Part shown: positions 1 to 8,184 of the stretch, piece by piece
How the letters are laid out: each line of letters begins with the position of its first letter
Position numbering within the stretch: the stretch's first letter is position 1
Source: an uncultured Bacteriovorax sp.
Lineage (GTDB): Bacteria > Bdellovibrionota > Bacteriovoracia > Bacteriovoracales > Bacteriovoracaceae
Length of the DNA: 31,300 nucleotides
Direction of reading: 5' to 3'
Assembly: GCA_946482295.1 (NCBI GenBank)
Contig: CAMLRB010000007.1
Location: forward strand, 1-31,300
Position numbers and translations under genes: made by a program
Notes under the pieces: generated by a model
Told to the model about the DNA's origin: nothing
What the model saw: the letters and a program-made list of their open reading frames with translations, nothing else
Databases searched by the model: none

Positions 1-1982
1 GCACTTATTTCTAAACCTAAACTTTCAGCAAGTTCTTTTTTATCTTCGAGTGTGTGAGGCAAAAACTCGTGAAGAGGTGGATCGAGTAGACGAATATTTA
101 CTGGAAGGTTGTTAAGAACTGTAAAAATGCCAACGAAGTCTTCTCTTTGAAAAGGAAGAATTTTAGCGAGAGCTTTTTCACGATCTTTAACATTGTTAGC
201 GAAAATCATTTCGCGTACCGCGAGAATACGATCACGTTCGAAGAACATATGTTCTGTACGGCAGAGACCAATACCTTGAGCGCCGAATTTAACAGCAACG
301 CGAGAGTCATCTGGAGTATCTGCGTTTGTACGAACGCCAAGTTTTCTGAACTCATCTGACCAGGCCATGAAAGTAGCAAAGTCAGCAGTGATTGCTGCGT
401 CGATTGTTGGAACAATTCCTTCGATCACTTCTCCAGTAGCTCCATCAATTGTTAATGAATCACCTTCTTTATAAGTTTTTCCATCAACGATGAGAGTTCC
501 TTTTTTGTGATCTACGTTAAGGGCCGTACAACCGGCCACACATGGTTTCCCCATTCCGCGAGCAACAACAGCGGCATGTGAAGTCATCCCTCCACGTGCT
601 GTTAAAATACCTTGAGAAGCCACCATACCTGCAATGTCTTCTGGTGATGTTTCTTGGCGAACGAGAATAACTTTATGACCTTCTTCAGCAAGCGTATGAG
701 CACGCTCTGATGTGAAAGCAATGATCCCTGCTCCTGCTCCTGGAGAAGCTGGAAGTCCTTTAGCAATAAGTTTTTTTGTTGCTTTTGGATCTAGGCGAGG
801 ATGAAGAAGTTGGTTGAGATCTTCTGGATTCATGCGAAGAAGAGCTTCTTGTTTTGTAAGAATGCTTTCATTCACAAGATCAACAGCGATTTTGATAGCA
901 GCTGCTGCTGTACGTTTTCCGTTACGAGTTTGTAAAATATAAAGTTTACTTTTTTCAATTGTAAACTCGATGTCTTGCATATCTTTGTAGTGGGCTTCAA
1001 GTTTTTTATAAACATCACAAAGCTCTTTGAAAGCTTTCGGCATTGCTTCTTCAAGAGTTTTGAAGTTTTTATTTGATTCATTTTTAGAGAAATCATTAAT
1101 AGGTTGTGGAGTTCTAATTCCGGCAACAACGTCTTCCCCTTGAGCATTGATAAGATACTCGCCGAAGAATTTCTTTTCACCAGTAGATGGATCGCGCGTG
1201 AAACAAACACCAGTTGCGCAGTCATCCCCCATGTTACCGAAGACCATCGACTGAACGTTAACAGCTGTTCCCCATGTATGAGGAATGTCGTAAATTTCAC
1301 GGTATTTTACAGCGCGAGGATTTCCCCAAGAATTAAAAACGGCCCCAACAGCACGCCACAATTGTTCCATTGGATCGGTTGGGAATGATTCACCTGATTC
1401 TTCAAGAATGATTCTTTTGAAAACAGTTACAAGTTCTTTTAAATCTGCAGCTGTAAGCTGAGTATCTTCTTGAACGTGACGAGCCTCTTTCATGTCTTCA
1501 AGAGTTGCTTCTAGAAGAGACACATTAAAATCCATAACAACGTTCGCGTACATTTGAATGAAGCGACGGTATGAGTCCCATGCAAATCTTTCGTTGTCTG
1601 TTAGGTTAGCAAGTCCAAGAACTGATTGATCGTTAAGACCTAGGTTTAAAACTGTGTCCATCATTCCTGGCATTGAAGCACGAGCACCTGAACGAACTGA
1701 GAAAAGAAGTGGATTTGTGTTATCTCCAAATTTTTTCCCTGTCATTCTTTCAACTTCTGCGATTGAGTGAAGAACTTGATCTTTAATTTCTTGATTGATT
1801 GTTTTTTTATTTTTTTCGTAATCAAGACAAGCTTCTGTCGTTACTGTGAAGCCAGGAGGTACAGCTAGTTTAAGAGAGCACATTTCTGCGAGATTGGCCC
1901 CTTTTCCACCTAGTAGATCCTTCATTTCTTTGTTCCCTTCTGTCTTTTCCGCACTGAAGAGATACACCCATTTTTTCGTCAT
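1..1982 (-). CDS. ppdK: Pyruvate, phosphate dikinase (partial, C-terminus beyond window)
   Basis: Interconverts pyruvate + ATP + Pi with phosphoenolpyruvate + AMP + PPi; cytoplasmic, linking glycolysis and gluconeogenesis. About 660 N-terminal residues are present; the family is usually near 880. Visible parts are the N-terminal ATP-grasp start (MTKKWVYLFSAEKTEG, then LGGKGANLAEM and VPPGFTVTT) and the swivelling phosphohistidine domain with GGMTSHAAVVARGMGKP. The catalytic His is about residue 469, codon at 576-578. The frame stays open to base 1 and reads LPHTLEDKKELAESLGLEIS there, the beginning of the PEP/pyruvate-binding barrel; the barrel's catalytic Cys lies outside. The chosen ATG has AGGAGA just upstream; the ATG five bases earlier hits a stop after two codons. 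It follows glyS on the same strand after 52 bp. Identification is secure. Confidence 0.96.
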   Translation of the reverse strand, partial: MTKKWVYLFSAEKTEGNKEMKDLLGGKGANLAEMCSLKLAVPPGFTVTTEACLDYEKNKKTINQEIKDQVLHSIAEVERMTGKKFGDNTNPLLFSVRSGARASMPGMMDTVLNLGLNDQSVLGLANLTDNERFAWDSYRRFIQMYANVVMDFNVSLLEATLEDMKEARHVQEDTQLTAADLKELVTVFKRIILEESGESFPTDPMEQLWRAVGAVFNSWGNPRAVKYREIYDIPHTWGTAVNVQSMVFGNMGDDCATGVCFTRDPSTGEKKFFGEYLINAQGEDVVAGIRTPQPINDFSKNESNKNFKTLEEAMPKAFKELCDVYKKLEAHYKDMQDIEFTIEKSKLYILQTRNGKRTAAAAIKIAVDLVNESILTKQEALLRMNPEDLNQLLHPRLDPKATKKLIAKGLPASPGAGAGIIAFTSERAHTLAEEGHKVILVRQETSPEDIAGMVASQGILTARGGMTSHAAVVARGMGKPCVAGCTALNVDHKKGTLIVDGKTYKEGDSLTIDGATGEVIEGIVPTIDAAITADFATFMAWSDEFRKLGVRTNADTPDDSRVAVKFGAQGIGLCRTEHMFFERDRILAVREMIFANNVKDREKALAKILPFQREDFVGIFTVLNNLPVNIRLLDPPLHEFLPHTLEDKKELAESLGLEIS

Positions 1983-1994
1983 TTCATTCTCCTG

Positions 1995-2012
1995 ATCTCG
2001 ATTAATTGAGAT
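1995..2012. repeat. 18-bp near-perfect palindrome between glyS and ppdK
   Basis: The sequence atctcgattaattgagat reads as a palindrome with one mismatched pair. It sits a few bases upstream of the ppdK Shine-Dalgarno sequence, in the 52-bp gap after the glyS stop. It could be an operator or a weak leader hairpin; nothing else supports a function and such short AT-rich palindromes also occur by chance. Confidence 0.3.
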
Positions 2013-2034
2013 TTGTTAAGAGTAGTAGCTGTTA

Positions 2035-3357
2035 CTAAAATTTTAATTTTTCTTTTAAATAATCTTGTACTTTATCGAGAGCAATTCTTTCCTGCACCAT
2101 CGTGTCGCGATCACGAATTGTGATAGCGTGATCAGTGAGGGTATCAAAATCCACAGTCATGCAAAATGGAGTCCCGATTTCATCTTGACGACGGTAGCGT
2201 TTACCAATCGAGCCAGACACATCGTATTCAGCTTTGTAATTTCTCGACACGTCTGAGAAAAGTTTATCCGCAACTTCTTCGAGTTCTGGTTTTTTCATGA
2301 GTGGCATGATCGCTGCTTTAATTGGAGCAAGCGTTGGATGGAATTTCATGACTGCTCTTTCTTTTTCTTTATCGCCTTCATTTTCCAAACGATAAGCATC
2401 GCAAAGAATCGTGAGTAAACAACGGTCAGCGCCGACTGATGTTTCCAAAACGAACGGAATATATTTTTCGTTGTTATTCACTTGATCAACATAGTGCAAA
2501 TTCTTTCCAGAAAATTGCTCGTGTTGTTTTAAATCGAAATCTGTACGCGAGTGAATACCTTCAATTTCGCCCCATCCAAATGGGAATTCATATTCAATAT
2601 CAAAAGCTGCGTCAGCATAGTGAGCAAGCTCTTCTTGTTTGTACCATTTTAATTTTTCTGGACGGATACCGTTATCAATATGCCATTGCCAACGAGCTGC
2701 TTTCCATTCTTCCATCGCCTCTTTTTGAGTTCCTGGTTTGATGAAATACTGCATTTCCATTTGTTCAAATTCACGCATACGGAAAATAAAGTTTCCTGGC
2801 GTGATTTCATTACGGAAAGCCTTACCAATTTGAGCGATACCAAAAGGAAGTTTCTTTCTCATTGTTGTTTGAACATTGAGAAAGTTTACGAAAATCCCTT
2901 GAGCAGTTTCTGGACGAAGATAAACCATCGAAGAAGTATCCTCCATTGCTCCCATTTGAGTTTTGAACATCAAATTGAATTGGCGAATATCTGTGAATGA
3001 ATCTTTTGCACCACAGTTTGGACAAGGGGCTTTGATATCAATTTTATCTGCGCGGTATCTTTCTTTACAGCTTTTACAGTCGATAAGTGGATCTGAAAAT
3101 CCATCGACGTGTCCAGAAGCTTTCCACACCATTGGGTGCATAAGAATCGAAGCATCAACACCAACAACGTCTTGTCTGAACGTCATTGCTTTCCACCAAC
3201 GAGCTTTTAAATTATTTTTGAGTTCAACGCCATATGGTCCCATGTCGTAGCATGAATTCAAACCACCGTAGACTTCAGACGATTGGAAAATAAATCCTCT
3301 TTGCTTACAGAGGGCCACTAAATCATTCATTGATTTTAAATCGGATACATTCGACAC
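2035..3357 (-). CDS. glyS: Glycyl-tRNA synthetase, single-chain (alpha2 dimer) type
   Basis: Charges tRNA-Gly with glycine. At 440 residues it is the compact class II single-chain form found in archaea, eukaryotes and many bacteria, not the two-subunit GlyQ/GlyS enzyme. N-terminal motif 1 region reads [21 protein letters not shown] zinc-type cluster has Cys94, Cys97, Cys112 and Cys115 (CKSC and CPNC). Class II motif 2 begins [20 protein letters not shown] at about 181-200. The C-terminal anticodon-binding domain includes [15 protein letters not shown]. The start is GTG: a GGGAG Shine-Dalgarno (3364-3368) lies 6 nt upstream, and no ATG occurs before residue 10. ppdK follows on the same strand and may be cotranscribed. 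Confidence 0.96.
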   Translation of the reverse strand: MSNVSDLKSMNDLVALCKQRGFIFQSSEVYGGLNSCYDMGPYGVELKNNLKARWWKAMTFRQDVVGVDASILMHPMVWKASGHVDGFSDPLIDCKSCKERYRADKIDIKAPCPNCGAKDSFTDIRQFNLMFKTQMGAMEDTSSMVYLRPETAQGIFVNFLNVQTTMRKKLPFGIAQIGKAFRNEITPGNFIFRMREFEQMEMQYFIKPGTQKEAMEEWKAARWQWHIDNGIRPEKLKWYKQEELAHYADAAFDIEYEFPFGWGEIEGIHSRTDFDLKQHEQFSGKNLHYVDQVNNNEKYIPFVLETSVGADRCLLTILCDAYRLENEGDKEKERAVMKFHPTLAPIKAAIMPLMKKPELEEVADKLFSDVSRNYKAEYDVSGSIGKRYRRQDEIGTPFCMTVDFDTLTDHAITIRDRDTMVQERIALDKVQDYLKEKLKF

Positions 3358-3392
3358 AATAAACTCCCTTTTAAAAAACGAGAAACCTGCTT

Positions 3393-3420
3393 TTTATACA
3401 GGGGGAAGTTTACAGGTAAA
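3393..3420 (-). promoter_or_regulatory. Candidate sigma-70-type promoter for glyS
   Basis: On the minus strand TTTACC (3415-3420) and TATAAA (3393-3398) are separated by 16 bp, matching the -35 and -10 consensus at four and five of six positions. They lie in the 82-bp gap between the exporter gene and glyS, leaving an untranslated leader of roughly 30 nt before the GTG start. This is pattern matching only. Confidence 0.4.
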
Positions 3421-3439
3421 TGCGGATTCTTTAAAGGAT

Positions 3440-5161
3440 TTACACGGACTTTAAGGAAAGTTCATAAAGTTTTTTATATTCACTTTCATTGGCAATTAGC
3501 TCTCTATGAGTACCCTCTTCAACCAATCGTCCGTCTTTTAAAACGAAAATTCTGTCATAGTCCTGGATAGTCGAAAGTCTGTGAGCGACGGCAATGACAG
3601 TTTTATTGCCTGCAATGGCCTCAAGGGCCTTTTGCACAACCTTTTCTGATTCGTTGTCGAGAGCTGAAGTCGCCTCATCAAAGAGCAAGATATCAGTATT
3701 TTGCAGGAACGCGCGAGCAATTGTGAGTCGCTGTTGCTGACCACCTGAGAGTTTAGCACCCCTGTCTCCGATGACAGTTTCAAGTCCCTTGGGAAGTTTA
3801 TTCACAAACTCTGACGCATACGAAACCTCAAGTGCACGTTTGATTTCGTCATCTGAGAAATTTCCTCCGATCGTAAGATTTGCGCGGATCGTGTCATGAA
3901 ACAGAAAAATATCCTGAGAAACGAGACCAAAAAGTGAACGCAGAGACTTCAAGTGAATGTCGGAAAGCTTATCTCCATCGATGGTAATCTGCCCTTTCGC
4001 TAGGGGATACAATCCAAGAAGGAGATTGATCAAAGTTGATTTTCCTGAACCCGAAAGACCCACGAGAGCGATCTTCTGGCCCTTTTTCACACGGAGACTG
4101 AAGTCTTTTAGAACATCAGCTTCGCCGTAACCAAATGTAACGTTGGAAACAACAATTTCTTTTTCAAAAGTTTTTTTCATGATCGTTCCACGATCAATTT
4201 CTTCTTCGAGATCTAGAATTTGATTGATGCGATCAGCGGCAGCAAGACCTTGTCCTAATTTTACGTTCGCTTGAGAATATTTACGAATGGGATCCATCAA
4301 AAGCGCAAGTGCAGCAGCGAATTGAATGAATCCTCCAATTGTCATCGCTTGTGACTGAATTCTGTAATAAGCAAAAACAAGCAGCAAAGAGAATGCTAGG
4401 TAACCAATGAATTCAACAAATGGATGAGCGAGCTCTTCAACTTTGGATGTTTTCATTGTGAAGTTAAAATAATATTCCTGGGCATGATTGTAGCGATCCA
4501 TTACAAACTTCTGCAAATTAAATGCTTTCGTCACTTTGTGGGCCGATAATCCCTCACTAAGACTGTGTGTGAGTTCTGCTCTTCCCTCTTGAACTTGTGA
4601 CTGATTGGCCTTCACCTTTTTCCCGCTTACCTGGAAGATTATGACGAATAGTGGTCCAACAATTAAAATGACAAGTGTTAATTGCCAATCAGCATAGATT
4701 GCCATTCCAAGATAAACGAGCCCCTTCATAGGTTCACGAATAACATCGATAATCGAACGATAAGACTGAGCAAAGATTTCAGCATCATTGAGAACTGTTG
4801 AAAGCAAACGTCCTTGCTTGTTTTGATTGTAATATGAAGTTGGAAGTCTCTGCATTTTTGCGAAGAGAGCCGTTCGCAAATCACTATTCATTCTTTCGCC
4901 GACAAATCTCATCCAGTAGAAATGGTAAAATCGTGCAGGGAAATTAAGAATTCCCAGAACAAGTAGAAAGCCTGCCATCTTGAGGATGACTGTTAAATCA
5001 GAATTTTTTGCATCGAAACCTTTATCAAAAATAGGTTGAACTAATTTTAGTTGCGCCCCTGCAATAGCTGCCAATACGAAAGAAAGAAGAAAAGCAGCAA
5101 ACGCTTTTTTACGGTGCGGATATAGGTATGGGTAGAGCTGGCGGATTAGTTTTTTGATCAT
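3440..5161 (-). CDS. msbA: MsbA-like ABC exporter (half-transporter, fused TM and ATPase domains)
   Basis: Likely an inner-membrane homodimeric flippase; the closest functional idea is MsbA, which moves lipid A-core to the outer leaflet. The 573 residues have the family's length and order. An N-terminal transmembrane domain (about 1-300, six hydrophobic spans, first near 20-37) is followed by the nucleotide-binding domain: Walker A GLSGSGKST (368-376), signature LSGGQQQR (471-478), Walker B ILLFDEATSALD (491-502), and the switch His in AVAHRL. The start lies 25 bp after the recO stop with AGGG just upstream, so it is probably cotranscribed with recO. Substrate cannot be read from sequence; other lipid or multidrug exporters of this subfamily look alike. 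LPS genes elsewhere in the window make MsbA plausible. Confidence 0.85.
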   Translation of the reverse strand: MIKKLIRQLYPYLYPHRKKAFAAFLLSFVLAAIAGAQLKLVQPIFDKGFDAKNSDLTVILKMAGFLLVLGILNFPARFYHFYWMRFVGERMNSDLRTALFAKMQRLPTSYYNQNKQGRLLSTVLNDAEIFAQSYRSIIDVIREPMKGLVYLGMAIYADWQLTLVILIVGPLFVIIFQVSGKKVKANQSQVQEGRAELTHSLSEGLSAHKVTKAFNLQKFVMDRYNHAQEYYFNFTMKTSKVEELAHPFVEFIGYLAFSLLLVFAYYRIQSQAMTIGGFIQFAAALALLMDPIRKYSQANVKLGQGLAAADRINQILDLEEEIDRGTIMKKTFEKEIVVSNVTFGYGEADVLKDFSLRVKKGQKIALVGLSGSGKSTLINLLLGLYPLAKGQITIDGDKLSDIHLKSLRSLFGLVSQDIFLFHDTIRANLTIGGNFSDDEIKRALEVSYASEFVNKLPKGLETVIGDRGAKLSGGQQQRLTIARAFLQNTDILLFDEATSALDNESEKVVQKALEAIAGNKTVIAVAHRLSTIQDYDRIFVLKDGRLVEEGTHRELIANESEYKKLYELSLKSV

Positions 5162-5186
5162 GCCCTAGAGAGTAGCGGATTTGACT

Positions 5187-5978
5187 CTAAAATACCATAC
5201 TTTGAGTTTTGAAATCTTTTTCTTCTAAGTGAAATTGAAAGCAAAAATAATGAAAGAGCATTTTAGGAAGTGATTTATACTCGAGTTTGATTTCGTTTAG
5301 TTCAGAATAACGAGTGTGAGCGATATGCCCTAACAATTCCCACAACTCGCGTCCAGACTGCATCGAAAAAGACTTGCGCTGGTTCATGCACGGTGGACAG
5401 GCAAAACCTCCTTCTTCTGGTAGTAAGTACATATCGTTGAAGGCCACAAGTTCGTGTCCGCATAGTGTGCAATGTTCTCGTTCCGGAAAAACTCCCGATT
5501 GTAGTAAAGTCTTAGTCAGAAATATAACCGCGTGAGCGTGAACGGCGAATGATTGATCCTTAAGACCTTTTTCCATATGAACGAGGGCATTACTAAGAGC
5601 TGTGAAAAGTCCCACCATCTCTGTGTTTTCTTCGTGAACGTCGTGAAGATTCTCAGTTGGTGCAAGCTTGTTAATAACTTCGAGAAAAAAACACATCAAA
5701 TAAAACGACTGATGATTTTGTCGAATGAGATCGTGATGCCAAACGAGGTTCCATTCACGTGCATGATAAATTTCCGCATGTGTTTTGGCCGGAGTGAGTT
5801 CAACAGAAAGCATGAACCCAAGTTCGATCACGGAAGATTTTTGTTTTTTCCCACCACCGCGTCCGCCATAAAAAACGACAGAAACTTTACGCCCACTTCT
5901 TAGAAGAAGATGGGCAATAATATGTCTTTCGTCATAGGGAACTTTTGAGAGAACGAGCCCCTCAATTTTGTTTTGCAT
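5187..5978 (-). CDS. recO: DNA repair protein RecO
   Basis: RecO anneals single-stranded DNA and, with RecR, loads RecA onto SSB-coated DNA in the RecF pathway. The 263-residue protein starts with an OB-fold-like segment (KIEGLVLSKVPYDERHIIAHLL, shown here in part: GLVLSKVPYDERHII), including FYGGRGGGKK where family members carry a basic glycine-rich stretch. A helical domain follows, with a zinc-type cluster at Cys170, Cys173, Cys194 and Cys197 (CTLC and CPPC). It begins two bases after the stop of the helicase gene and is followed 25 bp later by the ABC exporter, so the three look like one transcription unit. The pairing with a helicase suggests a shared repair role, which is inference. Confidence 0.88.
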   Translation of the reverse strand: MQNKIEGLVLSKVPYDERHIIAHLLLRSGRKVSVVFYGGRGGGKKQKSSVIELGFMLSVELTPAKTHAEIYHAREWNLVWHHDLIRQNHQSFYLMCFFLEVINKLAPTENLHDVHEENTEMVGLFTALSNALVHMEKGLKDQSFAVHAHAVIFLTKTLLQSGVFPEREHCTLCGHELVAFNDMYLLPEEGGFACPPCMNQRKSFSMQSGRELWELLGHIAHTRYSELNEIKLEYKSLPKMLFHYFCFQFHLEEKDFKTQSMVF

Positions 5979-5980
5979 GC

Positions 5981-7006
5981 CTAGAACTCTACACCCAAAA
6001 AATCAGACAGAACAATGGAAAGTTTATGTTTGAATCTTTCGGTTTTGGAAGTGTGAAATCGATCGGTTGAGTAAACTTGATACTCACTTCCCTGCCGCCC
6101 ACCTCTTCCAATCATCTGTAACCAAAAATCAAAGTTTTTAACTTCGTAATCAATAAAAACTTTTTTTATTTCTGGTAGATTAACTCCATGACTAAGTGTC
6201 GTTGTTGAAAAGATGCAATCGATTTTATTTTCGACTTTTTTGAGATCGTCGAGAAACGACTGAACTTCTCCACCTACGCAGCCTAAAGCTACAAAGCCCT
6301 GCCTACGAGCTCGTTCGACAAGTTCATCAACTTGTCCGCGATAAGCACAGAAATAGAGAAAAACATCATCTGCTTTTTTGGCACGAAGTTCTCTCCAAAA
6401 AGCTTTGTGAATGAAAGATGGCTTGAGTCCATGGAAACAAATGCACTTTACGGGTTCGCGATGAAGCTGATGGTTCCCAAAATCGATATGAATCCAAAAG
6501 TCTTGATAGTAAGCGAGATCTTTTTTCATAGAGTCCATGACTTTCTCATCCATCGTCGCCGTTACCGCAAGCAATGGAAATTCATAATTGAGAATGCCGA
6601 CAAAACGATCGTGCAAGAGTGGACGGAATCCTTCTCCCCAGTGATAGAAAAGATGAAACTCATCGATTACGAATAAAACTTTTTGTTCTTGAATGAAAAG
6701 TTCCGCGACAAATTCTTCGCTCAAAAGTTCTACTGTTGTGACGAGAAAAGCTTTACGGGATTTCAAAAATTTTTGATAAACTTCATGGAGTTGGATTTCT
6801 CCGCCCGCCAAAAAAACATTTTTTTCATCGCGCGATTTGAGATTTGTATAAACTTCGTTCGCGAGGGCCCGCAAGGGAGAAAGATAAATGATTTTAAAAT
6901 CACTTTCGCGATAAAACTCAACAACCATTCGCGTTTTTCCGGACGCAACAGGAGCTGTGAGTAATGTGAAACATGAAGGATGAAAAAGTTCTGGTATGAG
7001 TTTCAT
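5981..7006 (-). CDS. Compact superfamily 2 DEAD/DEAH-type helicase
   Basis: Predicted ATP-dependent nucleic-acid helicase or translocase of only 341 residues, essentially the two RecA-like domains with no accessory domains. Motifs in order (numbered from ATG): Walker A TAPVASGKT (about 17-25), Walker B DEFH (115-118), motif III VTATM (148-152), motif V-like FSTTTLSHGVNLP (266-278) and motif VI MIGRGGRQG (298-306). Motifs V and VI resemble Ski2-like helicases. The ATG at 7006 is chosen; a TTG 18 bases upstream would add six residues. Neither has a normally spaced Shine-Dalgarno, because the region is taken up by a hairpin (7007-7036). The recO start follows after two bases. Whether the substrate is DNA or RNA is unknown; adjacency to recO favours DNA repair. 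Confidence 0.8.
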   Translation of the reverse strand: MKLIPELFHPSCFTLLTAPVASGKTRMVVEFYRESDFKIIYLSPLRALANEVYTNLKSRDEKNVFLAGGEIQLHEVYQKFLKSRKAFLVTTVELLSEEFVAELFIQEQKVLFVIDEFHLFYHWGEGFRPLLHDRFVGILNYEFPLLAVTATMDEKVMDSMKKDLAYYQDFWIHIDFGNHQLHREPVKCICFHGLKPSFIHKAFWRELRAKKADDVFLYFCAYRGQVDELVERARRQGFVALGCVGGEVQSFLDDLKKVENKIDCIFSTTTLSHGVNLPEIKKVFIDYEVKNFDFWLQMIGRGGRQGSEYQVYSTDRFHTSKTERFKHKLSIVLSDFLGVEF

Positions 7007-7036
7007 AAAGAAGGGGTTTAACAAAACCCCTTCTTT
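7007..7036 (-). terminator. Strong intrinsic-type terminator hairpin abutting the helicase start codon
   Basis: A perfect 13-bp stem, AAAGAAGGGGTTT (7007-7019) with AAACCCCTTCTTT (7024-7036), encloses a 4-base loop. It lies 28 bp after the stop of the minus-strand gene at 7065-7520, so it should end that transcript. The 3' arm ends CTTCTTT on the minus strand and the helicase ATG comes immediately after it. The stem also has a T-rich 3' arm in the plus direction, so it could act both ways. Confidence 0.75.
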
Positions 7037-7064
7037 AGACGAATTTATAAGGTGAGGAAATTCT

Positions 7065-7520
7065 TTATTCTTTCTCGCTCATTTCGCTATTTTTGAGACG
7101 GCCTTGAACCTTTAATTGCTTGTGTCTTTGTTTCATCGTTTTTTTATACTCTTTTCGCATAGGCTTCATGACTTCATCTTTAAATGTTTCTCTGAATTTT
7201 TTCTCTTCTTCTTTAAAGTCCTTTCGTTTCTCTTTTATTTTTTTGATCAATTCTTTATTGCCTTCTTTGTCATCGGTTTTCAGCTGCTTTCGCATGTCAT
7301 CTAGTTCTTGAAGGTGTTTGAGCTTTAAATCGTAGAGATCGTTGACATGCTTTAGATGGAGCTCCTTCATTTTAAGCGTATGCTCTTTACGCATTTGAGA
7401 GTTTTCTTCAGAAAACTGCTTAATTTCAGCTTCTTCCAGCGCCATTGCCTTCATGGGGAGAAAGGCCATTGTGAGGGCCATTGTGAAGCTAAGTATCAAA
7501 TTTTTGGTCAATGCAGACAT
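7065..7520 (-). CDS. Small secreted charged coiled-coil protein, function unknown
   Basis: 151 residues. An N-terminal signal peptide (basic MSALTKN, hydrophobic core, likely cleavage after PMKAMA) suggests export to the periplasm. The rest is almost entirely Lys/Glu-rich predicted helix with heptad-like runs (KMKELHLKHVNDLYDLKLKH; KELIKKIKEKRKDFKEEEKK). There are no cysteines and no enzyme motif. A strong GGAGG (7526-7530) lies 5 nt before the ATG. It is divergent from an ECF-type sigma factor gene across a 97-bp region holding a perfect palindrome, and it ends in a strong terminator, so it is a single-gene unit. It could be a target of the neighbouring sigma factor, or a periplasmic sensor or chaperone; I do not recognise the family. 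Confidence 0.75.
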   Translation of the reverse strand: MSALTKNLILSFTMALTMAFLPMKAMALEEAEIKQFSEENSQMRKEHTLKMKELHLKHVNDLYDLKLKHLQELDDMRKQLKTDDKEGNKELIKKIKEKRKDFKEEEKKFRETFKDEVMKPMRKEYKKTMKQRHKQLKVQGRLKNSEMSEKE

Positions 7521-7570
7521 GAAAACCTCCGTTTTTGGTTCTATAACTCTATATACGTTGATAGCCTTAA

Positions 7571-7590
7571 AAAAGTTTCGCGAAACTTTT
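7571..7590. promoter_or_regulatory. Perfect 20-bp palindrome in the divergent sigma-factor / coiled-coil promoter region
   Basis: The sequence aaaagtttcgcgaaactttt is its own reverse complement over all 20 bases. It lies 28-47 bp upstream of the sigma factor ATG (7618) and 51-70 bp upstream of the secreted coiled-coil gene's ATG (7520), where an operator could control both. AT-rich -10-like sequence (TATATAGAG, TATAGAAC on the minus strand) lies between it and the coiled-coil gene. No match to a known regulator's site is claimed. Confidence 0.55.
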
Positions 7591-7617
7591 AGGCGCGATC
7601 TGGCGTATAGAGAGTGT

Positions 7618-8184
7618 ATGGAAGAGAATCCAACCGGTCTAAATGATAATCAACTGATGCAACTTTTTGTTAAGGAAGATGATCAAATTGCGTTCGAGCG
7701 TTTGTACAATAAGTACAAAGCTCCCTTGTTGCGTTTTAGTTATGGCTACACTTTCAATCAGGCCAAAGCGGAAGAAATAGTTCACGAAACTTTTTTGAAA
7801 GTTTATCGTCACAAAAATCATTTCGATCCAAAACGCTCTTTTAAAGGTTGGTTGTGGGCCATTTGTAAAAATACAAACATCGACGCTCTCGGGAAACAAA
7901 AACGCGAGCCTGATGAAATGTTTACTGATGAGTTGGAAATTGCGGTTGTCGAAGATGAAGTATTGGAAAAATTAATTGAACAGGCCACTCGTAAGCAATT
8001 ACATGAAGCACTCGAAATGCTTTCTCTCTCTCAGAGAGAAGCAACTTTAATGTGGATGAACGATGATCTGTCGTTTGAGGAAATGGCCATTATTCTTCAC
8101 CGTTCTCCGCAAGCAGTAAAAAACCTCGTTCATCGAGCAAAAAATTCGCTTAAAACGCTTTTAGAAAATGTAGAGGTCGCATGA
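7618..8184 (+). CDS. ECF-type RNA polymerase sigma factor
   Basis: 188 residues with the two-domain architecture of extracytoplasmic-function sigma factors. Region 2 (about 24-92) reads AFERLYNKYKAPLLRFSYGY and AEEIVHETFLKVYR, then FKGWLWAICKNTNIDALGKQ. Region 4 (about 127-180) reads ALEMLSLSQREATLMWMNDD and a helix-turn-helix LSFEEMAIILHRSPQAVKNL. The ATG at 7618 is preferred because the family N-terminus begins here; the same frame is open upstream, but a start at 7453 would overlap the divergent gene and add 55 unrelated residues. The Shine-Dalgarno is weak (AGAGAG). Its stop overlaps the next ATG as ATGA, the usual layout of a sigma/anti-sigma pair. The inducing signal is unknown. Confidence 0.88.
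   Translation: MEENPTGLNDNQLMQLFVKEDDQIAFERLYNKYKAPLLRFSYGYTFNQAKAEEIVHETFLKVYRHKNHFDPKRSFKGWLWAICKNTNIDALGKQKREPDEMFTDELEIAVVEDEVLEKLIEQATRKQLHEALEMLSLSQREATLMWMNDDLSFEEMAIILHRSPQAVKNLVHRAKNSLKTLLENVEVA

Noticed and set aside
872..1300. 142-codon minus-strand open frame inside ppdK
   Set aside because: It is an alternative frame of the same strand as ppdK, whose conserved frame is continuous from 1982 to 1.
7453..7617. Upstream extension of the sigma factor frame
   Set aside because: It would overlap the divergent secreted-protein start and its ribosome-binding site, and the added 55 residues do not resemble a sigma factor N-terminus.
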